Part shown: in pieces, positions 29,527 to 36,209 of the stretch
How positions within the stretch are numbered: the first letter of the stretch is position 1
Layout of the letters: each line of letters begins with the position of its first letter
Assembly: GCA_947175435.1 (NCBI GenBank)
Contig: CAMWMS010000004.1
Coordinates: forward strand, 1 to 39,376
Origin: an uncultured Lachnospiraceae bacterium
GTDB taxonomy: Bacteria > Bacillota > Clostridia > Lachnospirales > Lachnospiraceae
DNA: 39,376 nt
Reading direction: 5' to 3'
Notes under the pieces: generated by a model
What the model was told of the DNA's origin: nothing
The model's input: only the letters and a program-made list of their open reading frames with translations
Database searches by the model: none
Made by a program: the position numbers and the translations under genes

Positions 29527-30576
29527 TTATACATGCACAACTCTATGTCCTGCCGCCTTCAAAAGTCTGTTCATGATCGCCTGTCCGAGACCGTCCGCCC
29601 CGAAAGACTCCGCATAGATGATCTCCACATTCTCATCATCCATTTCCCGCAGAACGCGGTACAGCTCTCTGGCAATCTCCGCCTCATCGTTCCTGTTCCC
29701 AACGCTCCTGCAAACATCCGCCTGATATTGTGCAATGCTCGTATTTGTTCCTATAACACCCGTTTTTTTATTATCTTTTTTCTTTTGCAACACATGTGTA
29801 TTAATATATTTTACCACACAACCTTCCTCACCGTCCACGATGGTGAGTTCCCCTTTCGGGGCATAATGCTTGTATTTCATGCCCGGCGCCTTAGGAGCCT
29901 GTCCGGAATCGGCGCGCATCATCGTGCAGTCCTGTGCCACTTCGCCGAGTACCTGTGCAAGCTTCTGCTCAGTAATATATCCGGGGCGTAATATAGTCGG
30001 TTTCTCCAATGTCAGATCTATGATCGTGGATTCTAATCCGATCTCTACATCTCCGCCGTCTATGACCATCTCTATTCTTTCGTCCATATCTTCAATCACA
30101 TACTTCGCCACCGTAGGGCTGGGTCTGCCGGAACGATTCGCACTGGGCGCCGCCACATAGCCGCCTGCTGCCCGTATCAGCGCTCTCGCCACGGGATGTA
30201 CAGGCATACGCACCGCAACCGTATCAAGTCCGCCCGTCGTCTCACGGGGAACCAGTTCTGACTTGTAGAAGATCATGGTAAGCGGTCCCGGCCAGAACCG
30301 CTCCGCCAGTTTCCATGCATTTTCCGGCACTTCCCGTACAATCGCGTTAAGCTTCCCCATATCTGCGATATGCACGATCAGCGGATTATCGGAAGGTCTT
30401 CCTTTTGCGCTGTATATTTTCTCGGAAGACTGCGGATTCAGTGCGTCCCCTCCAAGACCGTACACCGTCTCCGTAGGAAAAGCCACCAGTCCGCCCGCCT
30501 TAATGATATCGCCCGCCTCCTCAATAAGAGCCGTATCCATATGCTGTTCATCTATCCGAATCACTTTTGTATTCAC
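29527..30576 (-). CDS. L-threonylcarbamoyladenylate synthase, Sua5 type
   Basis: Makes threonylcarbamoyl-AMP from threonine, bicarbonate and ATP for the universal t6A37 tRNA modification. The 349-aa protein is the long Sua5 form: an N-terminal YrdC domain (KAGGLVAFPTETVYGLGGDA at about residues 28-47, SAKGRPSDNPLIVHI at about 56-70, SANRSGRPSPT near 144) and a C-terminal Sua5 domain from about 240. The start codon is GTG with AAGGG 7 nt upstream. It is followed closely by rpiB. Confidence 0.94.
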   Translation of the reverse strand: MNTKVIRIDEQHMDTALIEEAGDIIKAGGLVAFPTETVYGLGGDALNPQSSEKIYSAKGRPSDNPLIVHIADMGKLNAIVREVPENAWKLAERFWPGPLTMIFYKSELVPRETTGGLDTVAVRMPVHPVARALIRAAGGYVAAPSANRSGRPSPTVAKYVIEDMDERIEMVIDGGDVEIGLESTIIDLTLEKPTILRPGYITEQKLAQVLGEVAQDCTMMRADSGQAPKAPGMKYKHYAPKGELTIVDGEEGCVVKYINTHVLQKKKDNKKTGVIGTNTSIAQYQADVCRSVGNRNDEAEIARELYRVLREMDDENVEIIYAESFGADGLGQAIMNRLLKAAGHRVVHV

Positions 30577-30607
30577 ATAAATACCCTTCTTTTATATCGG
30601 CAGCCAC

Positions 30608-31339
30608 TTATTTTTCTTCCGCGGTAATAGTCTGCATGATTGCAAGATGGATCGCCCATGCTACCTTTTCCTGATACAGCTCCGAGGCAAGCTTCTGCGC
30701 TTCCTCATAATTAGACAGGAACCCGCACTCTACGATCACAATAGGCGTGGAAGTCTTTTTTAACAAATAATAACTATCGTTAGCTTTCGCCTGCCTGGCA
30801 TTATCCTTATCGAGCTCCAGTGCCATGACCTGCTGGATTCTCTCCGCCAGTTCCTTACTCTTCTCGCTGCCGGCATAGTAGAACGCCTGTGCACCGTGCA
30901 CGTATTCCTCATGATAACTGTTCTGGTGTATGCTGACTGTCAGCACAGGCTGTTTCTCTTCTATGATTCCCACGCGGTTCTTCATATCCTGTACTTTCTT
31001 ATTAGAGGCATTCTCATCGTACAGACCCGCATCGGAATCTCTTGTCAATACTACATCTACATCCTGCATCTGCAGAAATTTCTGTAGTTTTAATGCAATC
31101 TGCAGATTAATGTCTTTTTCCAGACTGCCATCGACACTGACCTTACCCGGATCAGCTCCGCCGTGTCCTGCATCGACTACCACACAGGGCCTACTTTCAG
31201 GCACCTCCACTTTCTCTGAAGATACCGACTCAGACATCCTGCGTCCCCCGCGTACAATGAAGTAAGCCGCCACGAACATCAGTATAAGCAGTACGATCCT
31301 AACCAGTCTTTCCTTATTCTCCGGTTTCTTTCCCTTCAT
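30608..31339 (-). CDS. N-acetylmuramoyl-L-alanine amidase, CwlD-like
   Basis: Zinc amidase of the Amidase_3 family that cleaves the MurNAc-L-Ala bond, 243 aa. It has an N-terminal membrane or signal segment (about residues 11-26), then VVDAGHGGADPGK (first zinc His) at about 53, SIHQNSYHE (second His) at about 134, and VIVECGFLSN (catalytic Glu) at about 195. Length and single-domain layout match CwlD, which prepares the spore cortex by muramic-lactam formation. Assignment to that role is by resemblance. Confidence 0.87.
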   Translation of the reverse strand: MKGKKPENKERLVRIVLLILMFVAAYFIVRGGRRMSESVSSEKVEVPESRPCVVVDAGHGGADPGKVSVDGSLEKDINLQIALKLQKFLQMQDVDVVLTRDSDAGLYDENASNKKVQDMKNRVGIIEEKQPVLTVSIHQNSYHEEYVHGAQAFYYAGSEKSKELAERIQQVMALELDKDNARQAKANDSYYLLKKTSTPIVIVECGFLSNYEEAQKLASELYQEKVAWAIHLAIMQTITAEEK

Positions 31340-31416
31340 ATCCCATTCCTAACGTCACTCCCTTTATAAATGCATATGAAGAAATCTTCCGAAAAATGCT
31401 GTCTTAGCGCGGACTG

Positions 31417-33111
31417 CTACGGCTGATTCATATATTCTTCGATCACATCCCAGATAGAATCTACTTCAAAACCGAGTTTCCATTCCGCCACGCCTCCGAT
31501 ACCATATTTATTCATGATGTTCAATTTCACACGAATCGAATCCTCATCCTCCAGCCACACCTGATAATGGCTGTCGCCCGACTGGTATTCTCCGTAATTC
31601 TGGCAGGTCTTCTCATCCCATGCGGTAGTGATATTGTGATCCTTAATATACTGCTGCGCCATCTCCATGCCCACAGCCTGACTGTCCACCGTCGTGCCCT
31701 TCGTCTCCCATATCCTTGTATAAAAAGGAATCGCATTAATTACCTTATTCGCAGGCACCTGTGCCACCGTATTGGAGATTCCGTTCTCCACAAAGTCAAT
31801 AGACGCCACCGATCCGGCCGTATCGCTTCCCTTGTAATGTTCGTCGTAGCCCATGACAATTACATAGTCCGCCACGATTCCCTGCTCTTTCCTATTATAA
31901 TGATCGTTATATCCCATCGGCACATAATTGTCGATGGACAGCACGATTCCGTGTTCTCTGCACGGAATAGACAATTCTCTGATAAACTCGACAAAAGGTT
32001 CCCCGGCATCCAGACTGATATTCTCGAAATCAATGTTGATCCCGTCCAGATCATATGCCACCGCAGTATCGATCAGGCCGCTGATCAGATGGGATCTGGT
32101 GCTCAGTCCCGCCAAAACTTCATAAGTGTCCACCCCTTCATTCGTGAAATTATCTATGAGCCCCCAGACTTCCAATCCCATATCGTGCGCCCGCTCCACA
32201 TAATCCACCGAAGCCAGATTCGTAAAGTTACCGTCATTGTCATATAAGGCAAACCACGTGGGCGATATCACATTGATCCCCTTAGTGCCCGCCATCATCT
32301 CCGACAATGTGTCATTGCCCCCGATGCTCGCCACGGAATGCCATGCCAGATTGATCTTATGGTCTCGGGTATTAGACGTGTAGACCGGCTCCGTATAATC
32401 AGTCACCGGTGTGGGTGTCTCCGTCTCTTTTTCACTCAGTCTCTTATTTTCCACATATCCGATGAAGGCATCCTCCGTCTTCACCTTCGTCCACGTCTCC
32501 ATTTCCTCCAGTACGACCACTTTGTCACCCTCGGAAACATCCGTCAGAATATCGCTCTTGATCCCGCCCTGATAGCGCACCTGCGTATCGTCGGTAATCG
32601 TTGCCACCTGACGCACATTCCATTCCGTATAGACCTGCATATGATTCGGCTCCGTATACAGCGCGTAGGAGAAATTCGTATACTCTTTGACGAAATCCAC
32701 CGCCACATACAGCATGTCCCCCTCATATCTGGCGATCACATATTCCCTGCTGCTCTCGCTGCCGTCCACCGCAACTGTCTGCGAACCGATCACCGACGTA
32801 ACTATGGCATTAGGTAATGTATATATCAGCACATTTTCCCTCGTGTCTTCAAAAAATCTGTCGTTAAAATATTTATGCACCGTGGCAAAGTCAAAGTAAC
32901 ACACACCGTCCCACAATCTGGCGTGTTCCTCAACCCGCTCATCCTGTAAAATAATCGGCACATCGTCGCTGCCCTCGATGCCGAAATACTCCGCCAGATC
33001 CGCACGTTCCTTGGAATACGAATATTTTTCTATTAATTTGGCTCCAAACCCTACCCCCGCAACCACGATAATAAGGACGATCGCGATTAGTACCGGAATT
33101 ATTTTTTTCAT
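31417..33111 (-). CDS. Secreted SH3-domain, GH18 glycosidase-like protein
   Basis: A 564-aa exported protein with an N-terminal hydrophobic anchor (about residues 4-24). An N-terminal beta-rich region (30-165) is followed by a bacterial SH3-like module (170-230) and a GH18 barrel (about 255-564). The GH18 catalytic signature appears as DLDGINIDFENI at about 355-366, with the catalytic Glu conserved, and VIVMGYDEHY and WKLGFE later in the barrel. Relatives are spore-cortex or peptidoglycan glycosidases such as YaaH/SleL. It stands alone with two upstream promoters. Confidence 0.87.
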   Translation of the reverse strand: MKKIIPVLIAIVLIIVVAGVGFGAKLIEKYSYSKERADLAEYFGIEGSDDVPIILQDERVEEHARLWDGVCYFDFATVHKYFNDRFFEDTRENVLIYTLPNAIVTSVIGSQTVAVDGSESSREYVIARYEGDMLYVAVDFVKEYTNFSYALYTEPNHMQVYTEWNVRQVATITDDTQVRYQGGIKSDILTDVSEGDKVVVLEEMETWTKVKTEDAFIGYVENKRLSEKETETPTPVTDYTEPVYTSNTRDHKINLAWHSVASIGGNDTLSEMMAGTKGINVISPTWFALYDNDGNFTNLASVDYVERAHDMGLEVWGLIDNFTNEGVDTYEVLAGLSTRSHLISGLIDTAVAYDLDGINIDFENISLDAGEPFVEFIRELSIPCREHGIVLSIDNYVPMGYNDHYNRKEQGIVADYVIVMGYDEHYKGSDTAGSVASIDFVENGISNTVAQVPANKVINAIPFYTRIWETKGTTVDSQAVGMEMAQQYIKDHNITTAWDEKTCQNYGEYQSGDSHYQVWLEDEDSIRVKLNIMNKYGIGGVAEWKLGFEVDSIWDVIEEYMNQP

Positions 33112-33138
33112 AGATCCAGCTCCTTTCTGACCGTCCTC

Positions 33139-33194
33139 ATTATAACAAACTATTTCCTTTCAGTCATTATAATTTTGACATTTTTCGGCACAAA
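33139..33194 (-). promoter_or_regulatory. Tandem promoters of the GH18 gene
   Basis: On the minus strand, a distal promoter TTTGTG-17-TATAAT (33166-33194) and a proximal one with a perfect TATAAT (33139-33144) and a weaker ATGACT -35. Confidence 0.5.
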
Positions 33195-33249
33195 CGTGTT
33201 TTTGCCAAAATCGTTTCCAAAAGTTACATCCTGTATAATCCGGCCACGG

Positions 33250-33302
33250 CTGCCACCTGCTACAGTCTCATGAAGCGGGAGCTTCTTAGAGAAACCTCAG
33301 CG
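33250..33302 (-). mobile_element. Possible IS200/IS605-type right-end relic
   Basis: The minus strand reads GAAGCTCCCGCTTCA, a short stem, then GTAGCAGGTGG. This resembles the 3' end of Clostridial IS605/IS1341 elements (tnpB tail and guide-RNA scaffold), where GAAGCTCCCGCCTCA is followed by a hairpin and AGGTGG. No transposase frame remains. Confidence 0.25.
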
Positions 33303-33545
33303 TTCTATAATATAATTCATTCACATATGCTTTTTCATACGCCCGCAGGTTTTCACCGATCTCATCCTAAAATTTAGTCTGCCAAAAAGAGCATTGTGAT
33401 ATACTAACGGCATAAGATACTATTAGGATGTGAAATAGTTTCAAGGCATCGCCGACATGCAAAAATAAAAAATAACTGTATAACCTACTCATTCCTTGTG
33501 AATTATAATTGTGAAATATAGAAAGAAATAAGATATGGTCTATGA

Positions 33546-33629
33546 TCAGGCACATCGCCTATAAGACTCTCTCCGAACTGTGTTGCCGACCGCAACGGAG
33601 AGAAAGATGTTATTTATGAAGTTGCACAC
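33546..33629 (-). CDS. Candidate 27-aa peptide in a structured transcript
   Basis: A GTG-initiated ORF of 27 codons (MCNFINNIFLSVAVGNTVRR followed by ESYRRCA) lies 4 nt after AAAGGAGG, downstream of a strong promoter. The SD can pair with an upstream CTCC, and the ORF itself contains a stable hairpin (CTCTCC...GGAGAG enclosing GTTGC/GCAAC). It may be a real small peptide, a leader peptide or an RNA element in which translation is incidental. No family is recognised. Confidence 0.4.
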   Translation of the reverse strand: MCNFINNIFLSVAVGNTVRRESYRRCA

Positions 33630-33674
33630 GCTGCCTCCTTTCGTTGCCGACTATCGGAGACACCTTGTAGATCG

Positions 33675-33703
33675 ATTATAGCCATAATATGACAAAAAAG
33701 CAA
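33675..33703 (-). promoter_or_regulatory. Strong promoter of the 27-codon transcript
   Basis: On the minus strand TTGCTT (33698-33703), a 17-bp spacer and a perfect TATAAT (33675-33680). The start site would lie near 33668, giving a leader of about 40 nt. Confidence 0.7.
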
Positions 33704-33750
33704 GTAAATTCTAAAATTATTAAAATTTTTTAAACACTTTATGCACACTA

Positions 33751-33779
33751 TTGACTAAAATTGGCGCAAAGTATAAGAT
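33751..33779 (+). promoter_or_regulatory. Promoter of mecA
   Basis: TTGACT (33751-33756), a 17-bp spacer and TAAGAT (33774-33779). The leader of about 105 nt contains an imperfect GAGTTTG/CAGACTC hairpin that may be a worn relative of the family B repeat. Confidence 0.55.
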
Positions 33780-33893
33780 GCAGGTATCAAAAAAAAGAGT
33801 TTGACTTTACAGACTCGAAGTATGCCAAAGAATTTCATAATAAATACTCTGTGTGAACAAAATATATATGACTTAAAAGGATGTGACTATCGT

Positions 33894-34670
33894 ATGAAAA
33901 TAGAAAAAGTAAACGAGCAGCAGATCCGCTGCACTCTCACAAGAGAAGATCTTGCCAACAGAGAACTGAAGATCAGTGAACTCGCCTATGGCACCGAGAA
34001 AGCCAAAACCCTGTTCCGCGATATGATGCGTCAGGCATCTTTCGAGTGCGGTTTCGAGGCCGAGGATATCCCGCTGATGATCGAGGCGATCCCGTTAAAT
34101 TCCGAGTGTATCGTACTGATTATCACGAAGGTGGAGGATCCTGAAGAACTGGACACACGTTTTTCCAAATTTGCCCCGTCAGTCCATGAGGATGACGATT
34201 ACGACGAAGACAACGAGGACTTAGTCGATGTCTTTTCTGACGGAGCCGATGAGGTATTGAATATGCTGCGTAAGATGAGCGGCGCCGATATCCCGGATGA
34301 TTCCGCTAAGGCAAAGCCTTCCTCCCCGGAGAGTGCTTCCGACCGCAGCACTGCGAAGGAGTCTGCTCCGGTGCAGTCATCCAGCCGACTTTTCTGTTTC
34401 CCGACACTGCATGATGTAACGAGACTGGCTCATGTGGCGGCTGCCTCTTACAATGGGAACAGCACATTATATAAAGATGAAAATGGCGGTGCCTATCTGC
34501 TGTTAATCAATTCCGATAACCAGACTGCTTCCGATTTTAACCGCATCTGCAATCTGATCTCAGAATACGGCAAGCCGCAAAAAGCGGCGCTTTCCGCTAA
34601 AGCTTATCTGGAAGAACATTATGAGCCGTTGATTAAAGAGCATGCGATTGAGGCTTTGGCACAGATATAG
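33894..34670 (+). CDS. mecA: ClpC adaptor protein MecA
   Basis: Adaptor that delivers substrates to the ClpCP protease. The 258-aa protein begins MKIEKVNEQQIRCTLTREDL, a typical MecA start, and has an acidic linker EDDDYDEDNEDLVD followed by a C-terminal domain (about residues 160-258) with FPTLHDVTRLAHVA and YLLLINSDN. The open frame runs upstream to 33801, but family start and AAAGGAT before it favour the ATG at 33894. It is slightly longer than B. subtilis MecA. Confidence 0.9.
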   Translation: MKIEKVNEQQIRCTLTREDLANRELKISELAYGTEKAKTLFRDMMRQASFECGFEAEDIPLMIEAIPLNSECIVLIITKVEDPEELDTRFSKFAPSVHEDDDYDEDNEDLVDVFSDGADEVLNMLRKMSGADIPDDSAKAKPSSPESASDRSTAKESAPVQSSSRLFCFPTLHDVTRLAHVAAASYNGNSTLYKDENGGAYLLLINSDNQTASDFNRICNLISEYGKPQKAALSAKAYLEEHYEPLIKEHAIEALAQI

Positions 34671-34714
34671 GGTTATATAGAATTAAAGAACGCATGTTAT
34701 TGCAATCAACATTA

Positions 34715-34803
34715 TACAAACCATTAAAGTATCAAAAAGCAACCGTGACTCGACTAAAAGTCAGGGTTGCTTTTTTAATATATAACCTATAACTAAGGCT
34801 TCA
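34715..34803 (+). repeat. Decayed copy of the small membrane-peptide cassette
   Basis: The segment matches the 3' half of the cassette at 35307-35615: CCATTAAAG, then AAAAAGCAACCG..ACTCGAC.AAAAGT..GGTTGCTTTTTTAAT and AAGGC. Translated in the same frame it still encodes IIQTIK and KSNRDSTKS, the C-terminus of the peptide, but has lost the start and has stops upstream. Confidence 0.65.
34735..34779. terminator. Bidirectional terminator, mecA / 50-aa gene
   Basis: AGCAACC-TGACT pairs with AGTCA-GGTTGCT; T-runs are present on both strands (TTTTTT rightward, TTTTT leftward). It is derived from the cassette copy described at 34715. Confidence 0.8.
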
Positions 34804-34945
34804 GCTCTTCATCCAGAATCTCGTCTGAATACCTTCTGATTTCTGCATTCAGTTCTCTTACCTCTTCGATTGTCCGGCATTTATCCGTTGCTGTTGTTAT
34901 AAGCCATGTGATAAAATGTAATTCTTCATTTGTTATGCTATCCAT
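34793..34945 (-). CDS. Small acidic hypothetical protein, 50 aa
   Basis: An unlisted short gene. The product begins MDSITNEELHFITWLITTAT and continues with a predicted helix KCRTIEEVRELNAEIRRYSD and ends DEILDEELKP. It is soluble, acidic and helical, with no recognised family. AAAGGA lies upstream, a TTGACA promoter with an operator-like palindrome is about 75 bp further up, and the mecA terminator closes it on the other side. Confidence 0.6.
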   Translation of the reverse strand: MDSITNEELHFITWLITTATDKCRTIEEVRELNAEIRRYSDEILDEELKP

Positions 34946-35020
34946 TTCATCCCATTCCTTTCAAGAAATATTATAGGCTTCCATTGTAAACTCTTTCTTT
35001 TAAATTCATCTTCTCTTTTT

Positions 35021-35049
35021 ACTCTATGGGACGTACCCCATATTGTCAA
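35021..35049 (-). promoter_or_regulatory. Promoter with operator palindrome before the 50-aa gene
   Basis: On the minus strand a perfect TTGACA (35044-35049), a 17-bp spacer and TAGAGT (35021-35026). The spacer is filled by the inverted repeat TATGGGACGTACCCCATA (35025-35042), a classical repressor-site position. A 12-codon frame (MNLKERVYNGSL) with weak SD lies just after it. Confidence 0.6.
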
Positions 35050-35389
35050 GTCAATAAACTTGTCACATAAAACATACATCAATTTTGCAGCAGTCAAAAA
35101 CTCCTTTATACCTCTATGCCTTCTCAATATTTCAATAGGGTTTTGAGATCATTTACATGAAAATGCAATGATTTATGAAAAACAATCTAAGAAACAATTA
35201 CACCTTTAAAATCAACGCGGCAACGTCAGTTGTATTGCATTAAATATAGTTAATTATTTATTGTTAAACTGTTGCAATATGCTTATTTATATGCTACCGT
35301 ATTTTTGGGTGTTACTAAAACGGTAAGCGGTTCGCCTTTTGCCAAATGATTACATTTGAGAACTTCCCGTATTTCGGAGGTGGTACATA

Positions 35390-35509
35390 ATGGAAAATAA
35401 AGTGAAAGGCACAATATATGATGTTGGAAACAATAGTGAATATCGTGGGTATTACGGTAACAGTGGTCAGTATAATAGTTACCGGTATCAGTATCATACA
35501 GTCCATTAA
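35390..35509 (+). CDS. Candidate 39-aa Gly/Tyr/Asn-rich peptide
   Basis: ATG 9 nt after a strong GGAGG. The product begins MENKVKGTIYDVGNNSEYRG and ends in tyrosine- and serine-rich sequence. Its 3' four-fifths overlaps the hydrophobic 46-aa ORF in another frame. It may be a translated leader that opens or coordinates translation of the overlapping ORF, or the real product; both remain possible. Confidence 0.35.
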   Translation: MENKVKGTIYDVGNNSEYRGYYGNSGQYNSYRYQYHTVH

Positions 35510-35558
35510 AGCAAACAGGAAGCATCAAAAAAGCAACCGCCACTCGACCAAAAGTTAG
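35418..35558 (+). CDS. Candidate 46-aa single-span membrane peptide, toxin-like
   Basis: Begins ATGATG with GAAAGG upstream. The product has a hydrophobic segment, VNIVGITVTVVSIIVTGISI, followed by a basic, polar tail (KANRKHQKSNRHSTKS). This is the layout of type I toxin or holin-like peptides. The stop codon lies within the terminator stem, so the transcript would end directly at the ORF end. A decayed homologous C-terminus in the same frame at 34715 supports that this frame is coding. No antisense RNA was proven. Confidence 0.5.
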   Translation: MMLETIVNIVGITVTVVSIIVTGISIIQSIKANRKHQKSNRHSTKS

Positions 35559-35573
35559 GTTGCTTTTTTAATT
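35528..35573. terminator. Terminator of the small-peptide cassette
   Basis: AAGCAACC pairs with GGTTGCTT, with T-runs on both strands. It is nearly identical to the terminator after mecA. Confidence 0.75.
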
Positions 35574-35676
35574 AGTAACTGGTAACCAAGGCGAACCGTT
35601 ACTAACGGTAACACCCTATTTATGCTCTTATTCTAACGCAATACTGATTATAATTCAATACTTTTCTTGAAAATCC

Positions 35677-35868
35677 CTACACCGCCGCAATCTTAGCCAT
35701 CAGATCATCCACTGCGATCCCGTGCACCATAGCTGCCTCTTCCAGCGTCTCTCCCTGTGCGGACGGACATCCGAGACAGTGCATGCCGATCTCCATGAGC
35801 ACCGGTGCGATATCAGGGTTCGTTCTTAAAGCTTCGCCTATTGTTGTGTCCTTTGTAATATCTGCCAT
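35677..35868 (-). CDS. DUF1858 domain protein
   Basis: A 63-aa protein made up of one DUF1858 domain, the small redox-disulfide family often found beside or fused to hybrid-cluster and respiratory-type proteins. It shows [20 protein letters not shown] and the signature cysteine pair [17 protein letters not shown] at about residues 29-45. An ATG at 35874 is only 3 nt from GGAGG, so the ATG at 35868, 9 nt away, is preferred. It is divergent from the PFL operon. Its electron partner is unknown. Confidence 0.88.
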   Translation of the reverse strand: MADITKDTTIGEALRTNPDIAPVLMEIGMHCLGCPSAQGETLEEAAMVHGIAVDDLMAKIAAV

Positions 35869-35957
35869 GATCATTTACCTCCGTGCATCCCGCGCAGGCG
35901 TAAACTTTTATTTTCTGGTTATCAAAATGTATTATTTCCCATGTCTTTATGTTTCAT

Positions 35958-35986
35958 TAGTATAATAGGAAAAAAAGATTCCTGCA
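35958..35986 (-). promoter_or_regulatory. Promoter of the DUF1858 gene
   Basis: On the minus strand TTGCAG (35981-35986), a 17-bp spacer and TATACT (35958-35963). Confidence 0.65.
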
Positions 35987-36093
35987 AGCCCCTCAATTTT
36001 CCCATTTTTTAAACAATATGTTTTTTACATACAATTTTCACAAATTTTTCATAAAAAACTGCCATTTGTATGAGAAAAAGTACAAAGCCCGAC

Positions 36094-36123
36094 TTGACTC
36101 TTCCGCTTGCTATAACATATAAT
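36094..36123 (+). promoter_or_regulatory. Promoter of the split pfl operon
   Basis: TTGACT (36094-36099), an 18-bp spacer and TATAAT (36118-36123). Confidence 0.7.
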
Positions 36124-36209
36124 ATGTGTACTGGATAAGCATTTTTCGGCATTTTATTAAAAATGTCAAAAATTTAACAAAATATTAATTGATAGGAGGC
36201 TATTTCAAA

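Larger units (their letters stand above)
33112..33893. other. Long divergent intergenic region before mecA
   Basis: This 780-bp gap contains two tandem leftward promoters for the GH18 gene, a possible IS200/IS605 right-end relic (33250-33302), a leftward structured transcript with a 27-codon ORF (33546-33703) and the mecA promoter. No ordinary-sized gene is visible in it. Confidence 0.6.
35307..35615 (+). repeat. Small-peptide cassette bounded by inverted repeats
   Basis: The left end (35307-35338) and the inverted right end (35588-35615) share GGGTGTTAC and CGGTTCGCCTT, separated by a variable stretch. Inside are two overlapping small ORFs and a terminator. No transposase is encoded, so it could be a non-autonomous (MITE-like) mobile cassette. 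Exact target duplications are not evident. Confidence 0.5.
35869..36209. other. Divergent promoter region, DUF1858 / pfl
   Basis: A 341-bp AT-rich region holding the leftward DUF1858 promoter (35958-35986) and the rightward pfl promoter (36094-36123), followed by an 86-nt leader. Patches such as TTTAACAAAATATTAA near 36173 resemble half of a redox-regulator (Rex-type) site, but not closely enough to call. Confidence 0.5.

Noticed and set aside
33367-33555. 62-codon minus-strand ORF overlapping the end of the 27-codon ORF
   Set aside because: It starts in ATGTGCCTGA at the end of the smaller ORF, which could suggest coupling. But it has no own SD and its composition looks like AT-rich random sequence. 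Not listed as a gene.
33605-33680. 24-codon plus-strand ORF with GGAGAG upstream, opposite the 27-codon ORF
   Set aside because: Spacing to the ATG is poor and no convincing rightward promoter exists, whereas the leftward promoter is strong.
34933-35127. 64-codon minus-strand ORF
   Set aside because: It runs through the promoter and operator palindrome of the 50-aa gene and lacks an SD.
36165-36190. Possible Rex operator before the pfl operon
   Set aside because: Only a TTTAACAAAATATTAA-like half match, without the full inverted repeat.
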